The notes: generated by a model not told the origin, from the sequence alone. 64,000 nt of DNA from Tissierellia bacterium (GCA_012728295.1 JAAYFJ010000080.1:30603-94602); one strand, 5' to 3'. Numbered from the stretch's first letter, positions 53,523 to 62,851 are shown. Numbers and translations: made by a program.

Positions 53523-55132
53523 CAAACTCTGTAATTACTGTATTTCTTGTCTTTTGCCGCCTTAATAAAGCTGGCAAATATAGGGTGGCATCTAGTTGGT
53601 CTGGACTTGTATTCAGGATGATAGTTAGCACCAAAATACCATGGATGATCTTTTAGTTCTATAATTTCTACCAATCTTTCATCTGGTGAAACTCCTGATA
53701 TAATTAAACCTGCACTTTCTAATGCCTTACTGTAATTATTATTAAATTCAAATCTATTTCTGTGTCTTTCATACACTATGGCTTCTCCATATATCTCATG
53801 AGCCTTAGTGTTCTCTTGTATTCTACATGGATATATGCCTAAACGCATTGGAACTTCATTTAAATCATCTTGTTCCGGAAGTCTATCTATGACTTTATTA
53901 GCGGCTTCCGAATCGAACTCGCCAGATGTAGCATCTGCAATTCCTGCTAAGTTTCTAGCTAGTTCAATACACATCATCTGCATTCCCAATTGTAGTCCTA
54001 GAGTTGGAATTTTATGCTCTCTTCCATACTTTGCAGCTAGTATCTTTCCTTCAACACCTCTATCTCCAAAGCCTCCTGGAATTAATATGGCATCTCCTCC
54101 AGATAATTGCTCATCAATATTGTCTTCGTTTAATAATTCGGAGCTAATGTAGTCAATATTAACCTTGATTCTATTGTGAATACCACCATGGCGAACGGAT
54201 TCAGCTACTGAAATATATGCATCTTTAAGCTCCACATACTTTCCTACTAACTTAACAGTAAGTTCACCTTCAGGATTCTTTTCTGCTTCCACTACACTGT
54301 CCCATTCTTTCATAGACAATGGGGCATCAGGTAATCCCAAGTGTTCCAATACCAATTGTGGTAATTTTTGTTCTTCCAGCATTCCTGGAATATCATAAAT
54401 ACTCTGTGTATCTAGATTTTCTATTACTTCATGGGGCTCCAAATCGCAGAATAAAGCTATCTTCTCTTTCAATCCAGGCTCCAATGGCTTTTCTGTTCTA
54501 CAAATTAGCATATCAGGCTGAATTCCCAAAGAACGAAGTTCTTTTACGCTATGCTGCGTAGGCTTGCTCTTTTGCTCCCCTGCTCTACTTAAATACGGTA
54601 CTAGGGTCACATGGATATACATAACGTTCTCTACGCACACATCATACTTTATCTGTCTTATGGCCTCTAAGAACGGCAATGACTCAATATCTCCTACTGT
54701 TCCGCCAATCTCACTTATGATTATATCTACGTTTTTTTCTTTTCCGCCTCTAACGATGCGATCTTTTATCTCGTTGGTTACGTGAGGAATAACCTGTACG
54801 GTTCCTCCGCCATATTCTCCGTTACGCTCTTTGTTTAATACGGCTGAATAAATTTTCCCGGTGGTCACTGAATTATTTATTGTCAAATTAACGTCGATAA
54901 ATCTCTCATAATGGCCTAAGTCCAGGTCAGTTTCTGCTCCATCATCGGTTACAAAAACCTCACCGTGTTGATACGGGCTCATTTTACCAGGATCCACATT
55001 AAGATATGGGTCAAATTTTTGAATTATTACATTAAAACCGCGACTTTTCAACAAACGTCCTAAACTGGCTGCAGTAATACCCTTTCCCAATGAGGATACT
55101 ACTCCACCGGTTACAAAAATGTATTTCGTCAT
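53522..55132 (-). CDS. pyrG: CTP synthase lacking the glutaminase cysteine
   Basis: 536 residues, full length. The N-terminal amidoligase domain (about 1-265) is intact: P-loop [36 protein letters not shown] and [18 protein letters not shown]. The C-terminal glutaminase domain (about 290-530) has [12 protein letters not shown] and the His505/Glu507 pair in [10 protein letters not shown], but the nucleophile motif GxCLGMQ reads GLQLGMQ: codon 381 is CAA (53992-53990), Gln. Without the Cys it should not hydrolyse glutamine and may use free ammonia for UTP to CTP. The change needs three base differences from TGT/TGC, so it is not a simple read error. Monocistronic. Confidence 0.95.
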   Translation of the reverse strand: MTKYIFVTGGVVSSLGKGITAASLGRLLKSRGFNVIIQKFDPYLNVDPGKMSPYQHGEVFVTDDGAETDLDLGHYERFIDVNLTINNSVTTGKIYSAVLNKERNGEYGGGTVQVIPHVTNEIKDRIVRGGKEKNVDIIISEIGGTVGDIESLPFLEAIRQIKYDVCVENVMYIHVTLVPYLSRAGEQKSKPTQHSVKELRSLGIQPDMLICRTEKPLEPGLKEKIALFCDLEPHEVIENLDTQSIYDIPGMLEEQKLPQLVLEHLGLPDAPLSMKEWDSVVEAEKNPEGELTVKLVGKYVELKDAYISVAESVRHGGIHNRIKVNIDYISSELLNEDNIDEQLSGGDAILIPGGFGDRGVEGKILAAKYGREHKIPTLGLQLGMQMMCIELARNLAGIADATSGEFDSEAANKVIDRLPEQDDLNEVPMRLGIYPCRIQENTKAHEIYGEAIVYERHRNRFEFNNNYSKALESAGLIISGVSPDERLVEIIELKDHPWYFGANYHPEYKSRPTRCHPIFASFIKAAKDKKYSNYRV

Positions 55133-55185
55133 TTTTTCTCCTATTCTTTTACTACCTCCCGGTAGAGGTCAAAACCAACTTATAT

Positions 55186-55213
55186 ATTATAGCATAGTTA
55201 ATTATTTTTCCAA
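55186..55213 (-). promoter_or_regulatory. pyrG promoter
   Basis: TTGGAA (55213-55208) and an extended -10 TGCTATAAT (hexamer 55191-55186), 16-bp spacer, minus strand. A small CCTC/GAGG stem lies in the short leader; no GGGC start site of the Bacillus reiterative type is seen. Confidence 0.75.
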
Positions 55214-55254
55214 GAAAAAAATTACTTGATTAGCAGAATTTTTAGACAACCTTA

Positions 55255-56055
55255 TTATCTTTCGGTAGTGTTTATTTCGTTTTCAGGATAGGTAATCCAA
55301 TCACTAAAGCTTCCACAATATAGCTTAGGCTTTAGTCCCGCTTCTTCCATTAAAAGTATGTTTACAGTTGCTGTAATACCAGAACCACAATATACTACAA
55401 CATCTTTATAGTCGAATAAATCCTTATACCATTCTCTTAGCTTCTCTTCCGAAGGAATTTCCCCTTCTGCTATCATGGTTTCATATGGATAGTTATAAGC
55501 TGATGGAATATGTCCTGCTTTAAAATCCAACGGTTCTATTTCTCCCCTATATCTTTCAGCCGCCCTGCTGTCAACCAGTGCAACATCTGGATTATAGATA
55601 ATATTATCTCTAACATGCTCCATAGATAATGCTATATCTTCTAGCACATTCACTTTTAAATCAGGGTTAGGAATAGGCAATACTTCCTCAGTAGAACTTT
55701 CTCCCCCCGCCTCAATCCATTTTGGATATCCGCCTTCTAGAACTTTTACACTTGTAAAGCCCATGAATTTTAGCATCCACCATAATCTACCAGCATAAGC
55801 CAACTCTCCGCTATCATAACAAACTATATTATCATCTAATGATAGCCCCGCCTTTTGCAATGTCTTCTCAAATTCTTCTGGTGTTGGCATTGGATGACGT
55901 CCGCCATGTTTTTCAATTGCTACCGTTAGTTTAGACTCTAATTCCAGTGATATAGCTCCCGGAATATGCCCTTTTTCATATTCTTCTCGAACATCCAGTA
56001 GGATTACTTTATTCAAATTATCTTTCAGCCAATTTACTGTTACGAAGTTTTTCAT
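55255..56055 (-). CDS. Tandem-rhodanese sulfurtransferase
   Basis: 266 residues: two rhodanese domains (about 1-125 and 145-266). The first is inactive, with CYDSGELAYAG replacing the catalytic loop; the second has the active Cys223 in VVYCGSGITAT, the CGSGxTA loop typical of 3-mercaptopyruvate sulfurtransferases rather than thiosulfate rhodaneses. It transfers sulfane sulfur to thiols or cyanide. It is cytoplasmic. It stands alone between pyrG and an upstream two-gene unit. Confidence 0.9.
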   Translation of the reverse strand: MKNFVTVNWLKDNLNKVILLDVREEYEKGHIPGAISLELESKLTVAIEKHGGRHPMPTPEEFEKTLQKAGLSLDDNIVCYDSGELAYAGRLWWMLKFMGFTSVKVLEGGYPKWIEAGGESSTEEVLPIPNPDLKVNVLEDIALSMEHVRDNIIYNPDVALVDSRAAERYRGEIEPLDFKAGHIPSAYNYPYETMIAEGEIPSEEKLREWYKDLFDYKDVVVYCGSGITATVNILLMEEAGLKPKLYCGSFSDWITYPENEINTTER

Positions 56056-56090
56056 GTTTCCCTCCCTTAACTATCCTTTTTATTACGGAA

Positions 56091-56121
56091 CAAACCGCAG
56101 TCAAACATTGACTGCGGTTTG
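56091..56121. terminator. Perfect 14-bp hairpin, probable terminator
   Basis: CAAACCGCAGTCAA (56091-56104) and TTGACTGCGGTTTG (56108-56121), 3-nt loop. It lies after the 56144-56698 gene; the U-run is weak. Confidence 0.75.
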
Positions 56122-56143
56122 ACGCTTAAGCATCTATTCATAT

Positions 56144-56698
56144 TTAATATACATCATTAATGTACTGATCAATTAAAGATGATCTTCGTTCATCAAAGAA
56201 TATTCCCATTTCTATAAGAATGTCTTTCAACCACTGAGCTTTTGAATGAAATATAGCTTCTTTGTAATCATTAAACACTATCTCGAACAATTTATCCTTT
56301 AGGCCTTTTGATTGAACTTTAATATAATACGCTTCCATGCCTTGGAAGTCTAAGAATTTCATCAAGGTAAGTGTGGCTTTGTCTTTCTCATGATAGTAGT
56401 TATTGCCTTTATTATAGTAATAACTATAATATTTTCGATGTTTTTTTGTATTCCTAACATCTTGTGCCATCATCCTATAGTACTTAGCCATGGAATTATA
56501 GTATTGATAATTAAACAATCCCTTTTCGTAACTGTCAACTCTTGAAAACGGCTTGATATTTAAGGATTGAACAGAATCAAAGTTGGCTTCTAAAAACTCT
56601 CTCTTGGACAAATCACCCATCTCATATTGTTTAATAAGAAATGAACGCTTTTCATAAAAAATATCAAAGGCATTTCGCCTTAATACACTCATAAACAT
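56144..56698 (-). CDS. Unrecognised basic/aromatic-rich protein
   Basis: 184 residues; I do not recognise a functional domain. It is rich in Tyr, Lys and Phe, with a central stretch of tyrosines (FNYQYYNSMAKYYRMMAQ and HRKYYSYYYNKGNNYYHE), and is predicted to be helical. No signal peptide or membrane helix. ATG codons at 56698 and 56692 are both possible. It is 14 nt after a small P-loop protein gene, so the two are probably co-transcribed. It may match a Clostridia-restricted DUF; I cannot name it with certainty. Confidence 0.7.
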   Translation of the reverse strand: MFMSVLRRNAFDIFYEKRSFLIKQYEMGDLSKREFLEANFDSVQSLNIKPFSRVDSYEKGLFNYQYYNSMAKYYRMMAQDVRNTKKHRKYYSYYYNKGNNYYHEKDKATLTLMKFLDFQGMEAYYIKVQSKGLKDKLFEIVFNDYKEAIFHSKAQWLKDILIEMGIFFDERRSSLIDQYINDVY

Positions 56699-56712
56699 CT
56701 CTTTCTAACGGA

Positions 56713-57144
56713 TTATTCTTCATCTCCGGTAATCTCAACTGCGTTCTCGCGAATACCTTCAGGAAGCTGGTCTAAAGCACCTTCCATATTGATGTAAATC
56801 TTGGTATTTGCCTGATCAGAAATTGCCTGTAACTTTTCAAATAAATATACTAAACTTTCAGTAGAGAAGTTCAAAATCTTATATATACTATCAACATAGA
56901 TTTTTTCTAAATCATAATCCATTGCTAGCATTCCACAGATAAAACCATAGAACATGTCTGAATCTGTAATTCCATATTCCATAGCATTGATTAATCTCAC
57001 ATTATAATCCAAGCTAAAGATATGATCGTCATCAACGTCTACAAACGCAATATTACCATTGCCCTCTTTCATGTCCTTGTTGGCGTTGTTAATCAACCAT
57101 CTGGTTTTACCGACTCCTTTGGCTCCTACTACAAAAATAACCAT
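56713..57144 (-). CDS. Small P-loop NTPase-like protein
   Basis: 143 residues from ATG 57144; the in-frame GTG 57153 overlaps the AGGTGG ribosome-binding site. Walker A is VVGAKGVGKTRW (about 5-16). A candidate Walker B is KIYVDSIYKI (about 86-95), and an acidic VDVDDDH follows the first beta strand. The fold would be a minimal RecA-like or kinase-like domain with no further known domain. The function is unknown. It is followed 14 nt later by the Tyr-rich protein gene, suggesting a two-gene module. Confidence 0.75.
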   Translation of the reverse strand: MVIFVVGAKGVGKTRWLINNANKDMKEGNGNIAFVDVDDDHIFSLDYNVRLINAMEYGITDSDMFYGFICGMLAMDYDLEKIYVDSIYKILNFSTESLVYLFEKLQAISDQANTKIYINMEGALDQLPEGIRENAVEITGDEE

Positions 57145-57258
57145 ATTTACCACCTGTCCTTTCGTTTATACTTCTTACTAATGATTATATGATATTACTC
57201 TTTGTTTTGCACGTGTTTTTTATCATTCCTCTAATTCATATAATCTGTCTTAATATAT

Positions 57259-58182
57259 TTACCCAAATAACAAGTCACCTTGTCGTTTATTTTCAAGAAT
57301 CATTTTTTCTACAAAATCATCCCGTAATTTCCACCATGATGTTTGCCAATTTACAAATAATGTTCCTTCCTCTGGAGCTCTACCTATAATTCTCTGAACA
57401 ATAATTTCAGGATTTAAATGGCGTAGAAACAGCTCAACTCGATGAAAGTATTCCTCTGAAGAGCCAATCTCTATAGCATTTTCTTTATACAGTTCTCCTA
57501 GTTTTGTACCTTCCACAATATATAGCGCATGAAGTTTTACTTCTTCGATTTTTAGTGCATTCATAAGATGTGCTGCCTCTATTGCATCCCTGTCATTGTC
57601 TCCAGGGAGATTCAGTATTAAATGTGTGCAAATCCTAAGCCCCATATTATGTGCCCTTATGACTCCATCCACAAACTCTGCCAACCCATGTCCTCGGTTA
57701 ATATAGTCCAAAGTGTGGTAATTAGTGGTTTGAAGTCCAAGTTCCAAAGTAATAGGAACTTTTTTGTTTGCTTCACTCAAATATTCCAAATGGCTATCAG
57801 GTAAGCAATCGGGCCTAGTAGATAGAATAATACCCTCCACGTCCAAAGCCACCGCCTGTTCAATTGTGTCAATCAACTGTGCCATCGGGATGTAGGTATT
57901 GGTAAACCTCTGAAAATATGCAAAAAAATGTTTAGCATTATACTTTTTTCTTACTAGCTCCGAGTTCTTTTCAAATTGCTCTGCCAATGGAATATGTTTT
58001 TCGAGTCCTTCAAAAGAACCACCCTCTTCACCGCAAAATGCACACCCTGAAAAACCCAGTGTTCCATCTCTGTTGGGACAACCACAAGCAATGGTCAAGG
58101 GAATTTTATAGACCTTGTAACCGTATTTTTCTTTTAAATGCGTCCCGTACGTTCTATATACTAAATCTTCTCTATTTCCCAT
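57259..58182 (-). CDS. Radical SAM protein, YhcC/TIGR01212 family
   Basis: 307 residues. The iron-sulfur cluster motif is ACGCPNRDGTLGFSGCAFCG, with the family's long CPNRDG-CxxC form. LSTRPDCLPD and ELGLQTTNYHTLDYINRGH are typical of the group. It uses S-adenosylmethionine to form a radical; the substrate of the family is not established (the ELP3-like relation suggests RNA). It overlaps the bcp gene by 11 nt, so both are in one operon. Confidence 0.9.
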   Translation of the reverse strand: MGNREDLVYRTYGTHLKEKYGYKVYKIPLTIACGCPNRDGTLGFSGCAFCGEEGGSFEGLEKHIPLAEQFEKNSELVRKKYNAKHFFAYFQRFTNTYIPMAQLIDTIEQAVALDVEGIILSTRPDCLPDSHLEYLSEANKKVPITLELGLQTTNYHTLDYINRGHGLAEFVDGVIRAHNMGLRICTHLILNLPGDNDRDAIEAAHLMNALKIEEVKLHALYIVEGTKLGELYKENAIEIGSSEEYFHRVELFLRHLNPEIIVQRIIGRAPEEGTLFVNWQTSWWKLRDDFVEKMILENKRQGDLLFG

Positions 58183-58624
58183 CTTCTATTATGGCCTTTA
58201 TATCCTCTAATACTTGGTCCGCATGACCTTTTACTTTAACTTTAGGATATGTCTTTATCACGTTGGCTTCCTTGTCTAAAATAAAAGTGGTCCTTATTGT
58301 ACCCATTACTTTTTTCCCAAACATATTCTTTTCGCCTATAGTTCCAAACTTTTCATGTAACAGCTTGTCTGGATCTGATAGAAGAGGAATAGTAATATCA
58401 TGTTTTTCAATAAACTTATCGTGAGATGTTGAGCTGTCCTTGCTCACGCCAATTACGACAACTCCTATCTTGTCAAATTCTTCTTTTAATCGTGAAAAAT
58501 CAATAGCTTCCATAGTACATCCAGGAGTATTGTCCTTAGGATAAAAATATAATACCGTATAATGTCCCTTTAAATCATTTAAATCATAGGATTTTCCATT
58601 TGAGCAATCTAGTTTAATATCCAT
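58172..58624 (-). CDS. bcp: Peroxiredoxin, Bcp/PrxQ type
   Basis: 150 residues. Thioredoxin-like fold with the peroxidatic Cys36 in NTPGCTMEAIDF. The PrxQ resolving Cys normally five residues later (CTxEACDF) is Ile41 here, so this is a one-Cys form or uses another partner thiol. It reduces peroxides. It is first of a two-gene operon with the radical SAM protein. Confidence 0.93.
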   Translation of the reverse strand: MDIKLDCSNGKSYDLNDLKGHYTVLYFYPKDNTPGCTMEAIDFSRLKEEFDKIGVVVIGVSKDSSTSHDKFIEKHDITIPLLSDPDKLLHEKFGTIGEKNMFGKKVMGTIRTTFILDKEANVIKTYPKVKVKGHADQVLEDIKAIIEDGK

Positions 58625-58640
58625 TTTTACCTCCTATAGA

Positions 58641-58663
58641 AAAGAGGACAAAATGTCCTCTTT
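58641..58663 (-). terminator. Terminator of the DUF1292 gene
   Basis: On the minus strand AAAGAGGACA (58663-58654) pairs with TGTCCTCTTT (58650-58641), 3-nt loop, T-rich end; it overlaps the stop codon. Confidence 0.85.
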
Positions 58664-58991
58664 AAGCTTCCTCTTCTTCGTCTACATAAAGTTCATTAAA
58701 CACTGCTGCAACTTTATTGAACTCCTCTTCACTCTCAATTACTATAAGGTCTATGGATTCTCCTTCTTCATCTTCAATAAAGCCATAGATAAACACTTCA
58801 TCATCGTATTTTTCACCTGGATCCAAAGCAATATAAGATTTGTCTTCCACATCAAATACTCCTATTACTTCACATGCCAACTCTGAATCGTCTTCCAAAG
58901 TTAAATAAATAATATCTTCATGGTCGTGATCATGATCGTGATCGTGCTCACAGCCGCATCCGCAATGCTCATGTTTGTTTTCGTTTGTCAT
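58662..58991 (-). CDS. DUF1292 protein with His/Cys-rich N-terminus
   Basis: 109 residues from ATG 58991 (AAAGGAG upstream); the in-frame ATG at 59042 lacks a box. Residues 5-25 read KHEHCGCGCEHDHDHDHDHED, split here as HEHCGCGCEHD followed by DHDHDH: a likely Zn/Ni/Cu-binding tail. The rest is the acidic DUF1292 domain (DIIYLTLEDDSELACEVIGV, DEVFIYGFIEDEEG). DUF1292 proteins often sit by ruvX/alaS; here it lies between pepD and bcp. The function is unknown. Confidence 0.88.
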   Translation of the reverse strand: MTNENKHEHCGCGCEHDHDHDHDHEDIIYLTLEDDSELACEVIGVFDVEDKSYIALDPGEKYDDEVFIYGFIEDEEGESIDLIVIESEEEFNKVAAVFNELYVDEEEEA

Positions 58992-59005
58992 TTTAAACTC
59001 CTTTA

Positions 59006-60448
59006 TTAGATATTTTTCAATACTTCTAGCAATAGCTTCCAAACATTCTCTACTGAAGCGATGTTCATAGCTTCTCCAGGTGCATGTGCTCCTGTAATAT
59101 CAGGTCCAAAGCTAATTAACTCCACATCTGGTGCATTTTGCGCAAACATAGCACACTCTAAACCTGCATGGATTACTTCAATCTTTAATTCTTTACCCGT
59201 CAAAGACCTATATGAATCTTTTATTATCTCTTGTATTTTTGTATAAGGTTTATATGGCCATGCTGGATAAGCACCTGATTTAATAGCATTGGCATTAAAT
59301 AGTTCTGCTATTATTCTCAATCTATTTTCAGTTAAATCTTGAAGTGTTGCATTTGCTGAACGCAAAGAACATTTAATCACAACTTTATCTGGTTCAGTTA
59401 TGACGACACCCATATTTATTGAGCTTTCTACTACTGGCAGTTGCTGGTTCATTGCCTGTACTCCATTTGGCATTATCAGCATTGCTTTTAAAAGATTGGT
59501 CCTTACAGTGTCTTCAATAAATTCTCTAACAGGACTTGGTTTTATTGCTACCGTCAACCCTGGATCTGTTGTGCCATGCTCAAACTTCCAAAGTTCTTCC
59601 ATTTCTTTTGCAAGCTCTTCAATTCTCTTGATATCTTTGCCATGGCAGGCTATTTCAGCTTTAGCCAGTCTTGGGATAGCGTTATCCATAGCGCCACCAT
59701 TAAAGCTAATTAGTCCGAAAGGCAGCTCCTTTTCTATTTCCAACAGCAACCTAGTCAACAATACATTGGCATTTGCTCTTCCTAAATGAATCTCCATGCC
59801 TGAGTGTCCACCGGTTAAACCAGTTACAGCTATTGTTAATCCCGAGCTAAACTCACTATTCATTTCTCTATTATACGGAAATTCCAATTGCATTCTTACT
59901 CCACCAGAGCAACCAACAACTGCAACTCCTTCTTCTTCTGTATCTAAGTTTAAGAGAATTTTACCATCTAAAAGGGACAAATCCACCTCTCTAGCTCCCA
60001 GCATGGTCCTTTCCTCATCAACAGTAAATAGGGCCTCAATAGGAGGATGAACAGCATCTTTGTCTTCTAAAATTGCCATGGCCATAGCTACTGCAATACC
60101 ATTATCAGCTCCCAAGGTGGTTCCATCTCCAACAATAAACCCATTTTCAACCTTAGTTTTAATTGGGTCTTTTGTAAAATCTATAGAACATAGATCATCT
60201 TTTTCACAAACCATGTCCATGTGCCCTTGTAAAATTACAGGAGTATGATCTTCATAACCTGGAGATGCAGGCTTCTTAATAATAATATTTAAAACTTCGT
60301 CTTGTATTGTCTCTAGTCCTAAATGCTCTCCAAATTGCTTTAGATAATCGCTTACTTTCCGCTCTTGACCTGAACATCTAGGTATCTTTGTAAGTTGTTC
60401 AAAATGTGAGATTACTCTGGCTGCTACATTGTTTTCTAAATTAATCAT
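59006..60448 (-). CDS. pepD: Aminoacyl-histidine dipeptidase (Xaa-His dipeptidase)
   Basis: 480 residues, M20 metallopeptidase family. Zinc ligands are seen in LQGHMDMVCEKD, TLGADNGIAVAMAMA, VDEERTMLGA and HAGLECAMF. Typical PepD sequence SFGPDITGAHAPGEAMNI is near the end. It hydrolyses Xaa-His and other dipeptides in the cytoplasm, matching peptide import by the Opp system. It overlaps the 3' end of the methylase gene by 8 nt. Confidence 0.95.
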   Translation of the reverse strand: MINLENNVAARVISHFEQLTKIPRCSGQERKVSDYLKQFGEHLGLETIQDEVLNIIIKKPASPGYEDHTPVILQGHMDMVCEKDDLCSIDFTKDPIKTKVENGFIVGDGTTLGADNGIAVAMAMAILEDKDAVHPPIEALFTVDEERTMLGAREVDLSLLDGKILLNLDTEEEGVAVVGCSGGVRMQLEFPYNREMNSEFSSGLTIAVTGLTGGHSGMEIHLGRANANVLLTRLLLEIEKELPFGLISFNGGAMDNAIPRLAKAEIACHGKDIKRIEELAKEMEELWKFEHGTTDPGLTVAIKPSPVREFIEDTVRTNLLKAMLIMPNGVQAMNQQLPVVESSINMGVVITEPDKVVIKCSLRSANATLQDLTENRLRIIAELFNANAIKSGAYPAWPYKPYTKIQEIIKDSYRSLTGKELKIEVIHAGLECAMFAQNAPDVELISFGPDITGAHAPGEAMNIASVENVWKLLLEVLKNI

Positions 60449-61620
60449 GCTTTTCGCTCCCTCTTATTAATTGTTTATATCTTTGCCCAAAGGCATTTGT
60501 AACTATGATTTCATGGTCGCCCCTTAATAGTGGTATACGCTCTGCATAAGCCAATGCTTCTTCTCCTTCACCGTAAAATATACGATTGCTTCCTGAAGTC
60601 ATCCTATGCTCTAAGCTGTAAATCGCCCCCAAAGGCCGCATATCTAACCAGTTTGTCAGTTTTTCTTCTTGCATTTTACCCATATGTAGTGCATTAAAGT
60701 CAATAGGAACATATATTAATTCTGCAACTGAATTTCCAATAGAAAGCATCTTTGCAGATTCACTTTCATAGTTTTCAATTTTATTAACATTTGCTCCAAG
60801 CCTCTCTTTCATAACAGCTATGGAAATAGGTGATTTATCAGACATGATGAAATCCCTTTTGTTTTTTACTGCTACTACACCAGTTGTGCCACTACCTGCA
60901 AATCCATCAAATACAATATCCCCTTCATTTGAAAATGCATTTACTAGAATTTCAATAAGCATTTCCGGTTTTTGTGTAGGATAGCCTGTTCTTTCAGAAG
61001 AGGTCCTGCCAACCATTGAAATTTCCCACACATCTCGTCTATTTATTTTAGTATACCAGCCACCCTCATCTTCATATTCTACGACACCTTTGAATCTGTA
61101 CGGTAGCCCTCCCCTATTGTAAGATTTTTCATATTGAAAATTATATAAATTATCTTTTTCTTTTGCATAAATTAGCAAATTATCATGTTTCCTCGAGAAA
61201 TGTCGCCTTGGGACACCTCCGCTTTTATAGCTCCATATCACTTCATTGAGAAACCTATCATCTCCAAAAATACTATCTAAAGATGATTCTAAAATAGTGA
61301 ACGGTCCTAAAATCCACATGCAAACAAAGTACTCCCTTAGAATTAAGCACTTCCCTGCACAGATACAGTGTTATTCCAATATTAAGTAAATAATCAAACA
61401 AACCCTCCCAACAGTCCTCATATGCTGGGATTGTCAGGTTAATTTTACTACCTTCGTAGCTTAAAGCAACCTTTCCTGCCCTATCTTTTTTAGTGAAAAA
61501 TGGAGGATCCAAATAGATAAATTTCGGATTTACCGTTCTTTTTATCATAGCTGATAATAGTTTTTTATTGTCTCCATAATAAATACTGTTTGTCTCTGGA
61601 AATATATCCACGCTTTGCAA
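60441..61620 (-). pseudogene. Orphan DNA N4/N6-methyltransferase with frameshift
   Basis: Two overlapping frames make one beta-class methylase. The first (61620-61273) has YYGDNKKLL and catalytic YLDPPFFTKKDR, then HVDFRTVHYFRII and a stop. The second (to 60441) continues LDSIFGDDRFLNEVIWSYKSGG, TQKPEMLIEIL and SAM-binding FDGFAGSGTTGVVA. One extra A in 61279-61281 (plus strand) explains the shift; removal gives a continuous protein of about 390 residues. The start is TTG 61620 or slightly upstream; no ATG fits. No restriction gene is adjacent. It may be a real lesion or an indel in the read. Confidence 0.8.
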
Positions 61621-61693
61621 CAGTATTTTTTCCGCCTCATAAGGAATCTGTTCAATAGCTTTTAATAGAGCTTGAATGTTTTTTGTTTCTATG

Positions 61694-62170
61694 TCATTTT
61701 CCCATATCTACGTGGCAATAGCCTCCTGGATTCTTTACTAGATACTGCTGATGATATTCCTCTGCAGGATAGTAATTCTCCAACGGCTTTACCTCTGTTA
61801 CTAACGATTTGCCTATTCTTTGAAATGCCTTTTCCATCGCCGCATTAATAATTGGCAAGTCAGCTTCATCTAAATAATATATGCCATTTCTATACTGAGT
61901 TCCCACATCAAAACCCTGGCGCATCCATTGAGTGGGATCCATAATCAGAAAAAACTTATCTAAAATACTCTGTAAACTAATTATTTCAGGATCATAATTC
62001 AATAGGACTGTTTCAGCATGACTGGCTATTCCACTACATACTTGCTGGTAAGAGGGGTTCTCTATATTACCATTAGCATATCCTACCTCTGTCTTTATTA
62101 TTCCATGCTTTCTTCTGAAATATTCTTCTATTCCCCAAAAACATCCTCCGGCTAAATAGATACTCTTCAT
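61694..62170 (-). CDS. msrA: Peptide methionine-S-sulfoxide reductase A
   Basis: 158 residues with active site GGCFWGIEEYF near the N-terminus and YHQQYLVKNPGGYCH with a recycling Cys near the end. It reduces methionine-S-sulfoxide in proteins with thioredoxin as donor. Its 3' end overlaps the untranslated start of the methylase frame. There is no msrB fusion. Confidence 0.96.
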   Translation of the reverse strand: MKSIYLAGGCFWGIEEYFRRKHGIIKTEVGYANGNIENPSYQQVCSGIASHAETVLLNYDPEIISLQSILDKFFLIMDPTQWMRQGFDVGTQYRNGIYYLDEADLPIINAAMEKAFQRIGKSLVTEVKPLENYYPAEEYHQQYLVKNPGGYCHVDMGK

Positions 62171-62261
62171 AATATCACCCCTGTTGATTGATTATACCAT
62201 CAAATTGAATAGTTTGCCAAATATATGAGTAGCACTTAAATCGATTTGTAAACATTTTCAT

Positions 62262-62291
62262 AAAAAAACGAGACCGAATCAACGGTCTCAT
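62262..62291 (-). terminator. Terminator of the ferritin-like gene
   Basis: On the minus strand GAGACCG (62289-62283) pairs with CGGTCTC (62276-62270), followed by seven U. Confidence 0.92.
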
Positions 62292-62303
62292 TTAATTTGT
62301 AAA

Positions 62304-62801
62304 CTATAGTGGGAAGAATTGTTGGTCTGCCCACCAATCCCCTTTGTATATATTGTATTGCTCTGTGAATTCTTCCATATGCACTCTTTCCCAATCAATT
62401 AATAAATCAAATAGTGCTTTTGATTCTTCATCATCAAATTTTTTCTTAGCTTCTTCATAGAAAGCAATGGAGTCTTTTTCCATTTGAATTCCTATTGAAT
62501 ACACAGCTATTGCCATTTGAAGATGCTCTTTTTCAAATTTATCCCAAGTATAAATTTGTGGTGAGGGTGGTTTTGCTGCTAAAAATTCTTCAACCGCAAC
62601 GTCTCCGCCGCTTCCATCTAATTTTTTTGCCAAGCCTTTTAAAAACTCAACGTGCTTAAGTTCTTCGTTGCCTAGCTCCATAAATGATTTTTTAGTTGCT
62701 TCGGAAGGTGCTTGCATTGATGCCATCTTATAAAATTCGTATCCTTCCACCTCGTTTTGGATAGCTTGAGCGATTACATCTCTTTGTTCTTTTGTTAACA
62801 T
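62304..62801 (-). CDS. Ferritin-like rubrerythrin-domain protein
   Basis: 165 residues, four-helix bundle with two di-iron ligand sets: EVEGYEFYKMAS and EELKHVEFL, then EKDSIAFYEEAKKKF and DWERVHMEEF. There is no C-terminal rubredoxin domain, so it needs another electron donor. It probably reduces peroxide in the anaerobic cytoplasm. It is monocistronic with a strong terminator. Confidence 0.9.
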   Translation of the reverse strand: MLTKEQRDVIAQAIQNEVEGYEFYKMASMQAPSEATKKSFMELGNEELKHVEFLKGLAKKLDGSGGDVAVEEFLAAKPPSPQIYTWDKFEKEHLQMAIAVYSIGIQMEKDSIAFYEEAKKKFDDEESKALFDLLIDWERVHMEEFTEQYNIYKGDWWADQQFFPL

Positions 62802-62851
62802 TACCTCTCCTCCTTGTTCACATCTTATATTATCTAGGGTACTTCCCTGGA

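Noticed and set aside
56400..56520. Tyr-rich stretch as a coding repeat or CRISPR-like array
   Set aside because: There is no regular unit or spacer pattern at DNA level; it is only a compositional bias of the protein.
58916..58960. His/Asp repeat DNA as a microsatellite or phase-variable tract
   Set aside because: Only a few six-base units are present and the frame is in a plausible protein tail; no sign of variation can be seen in a single sequence.
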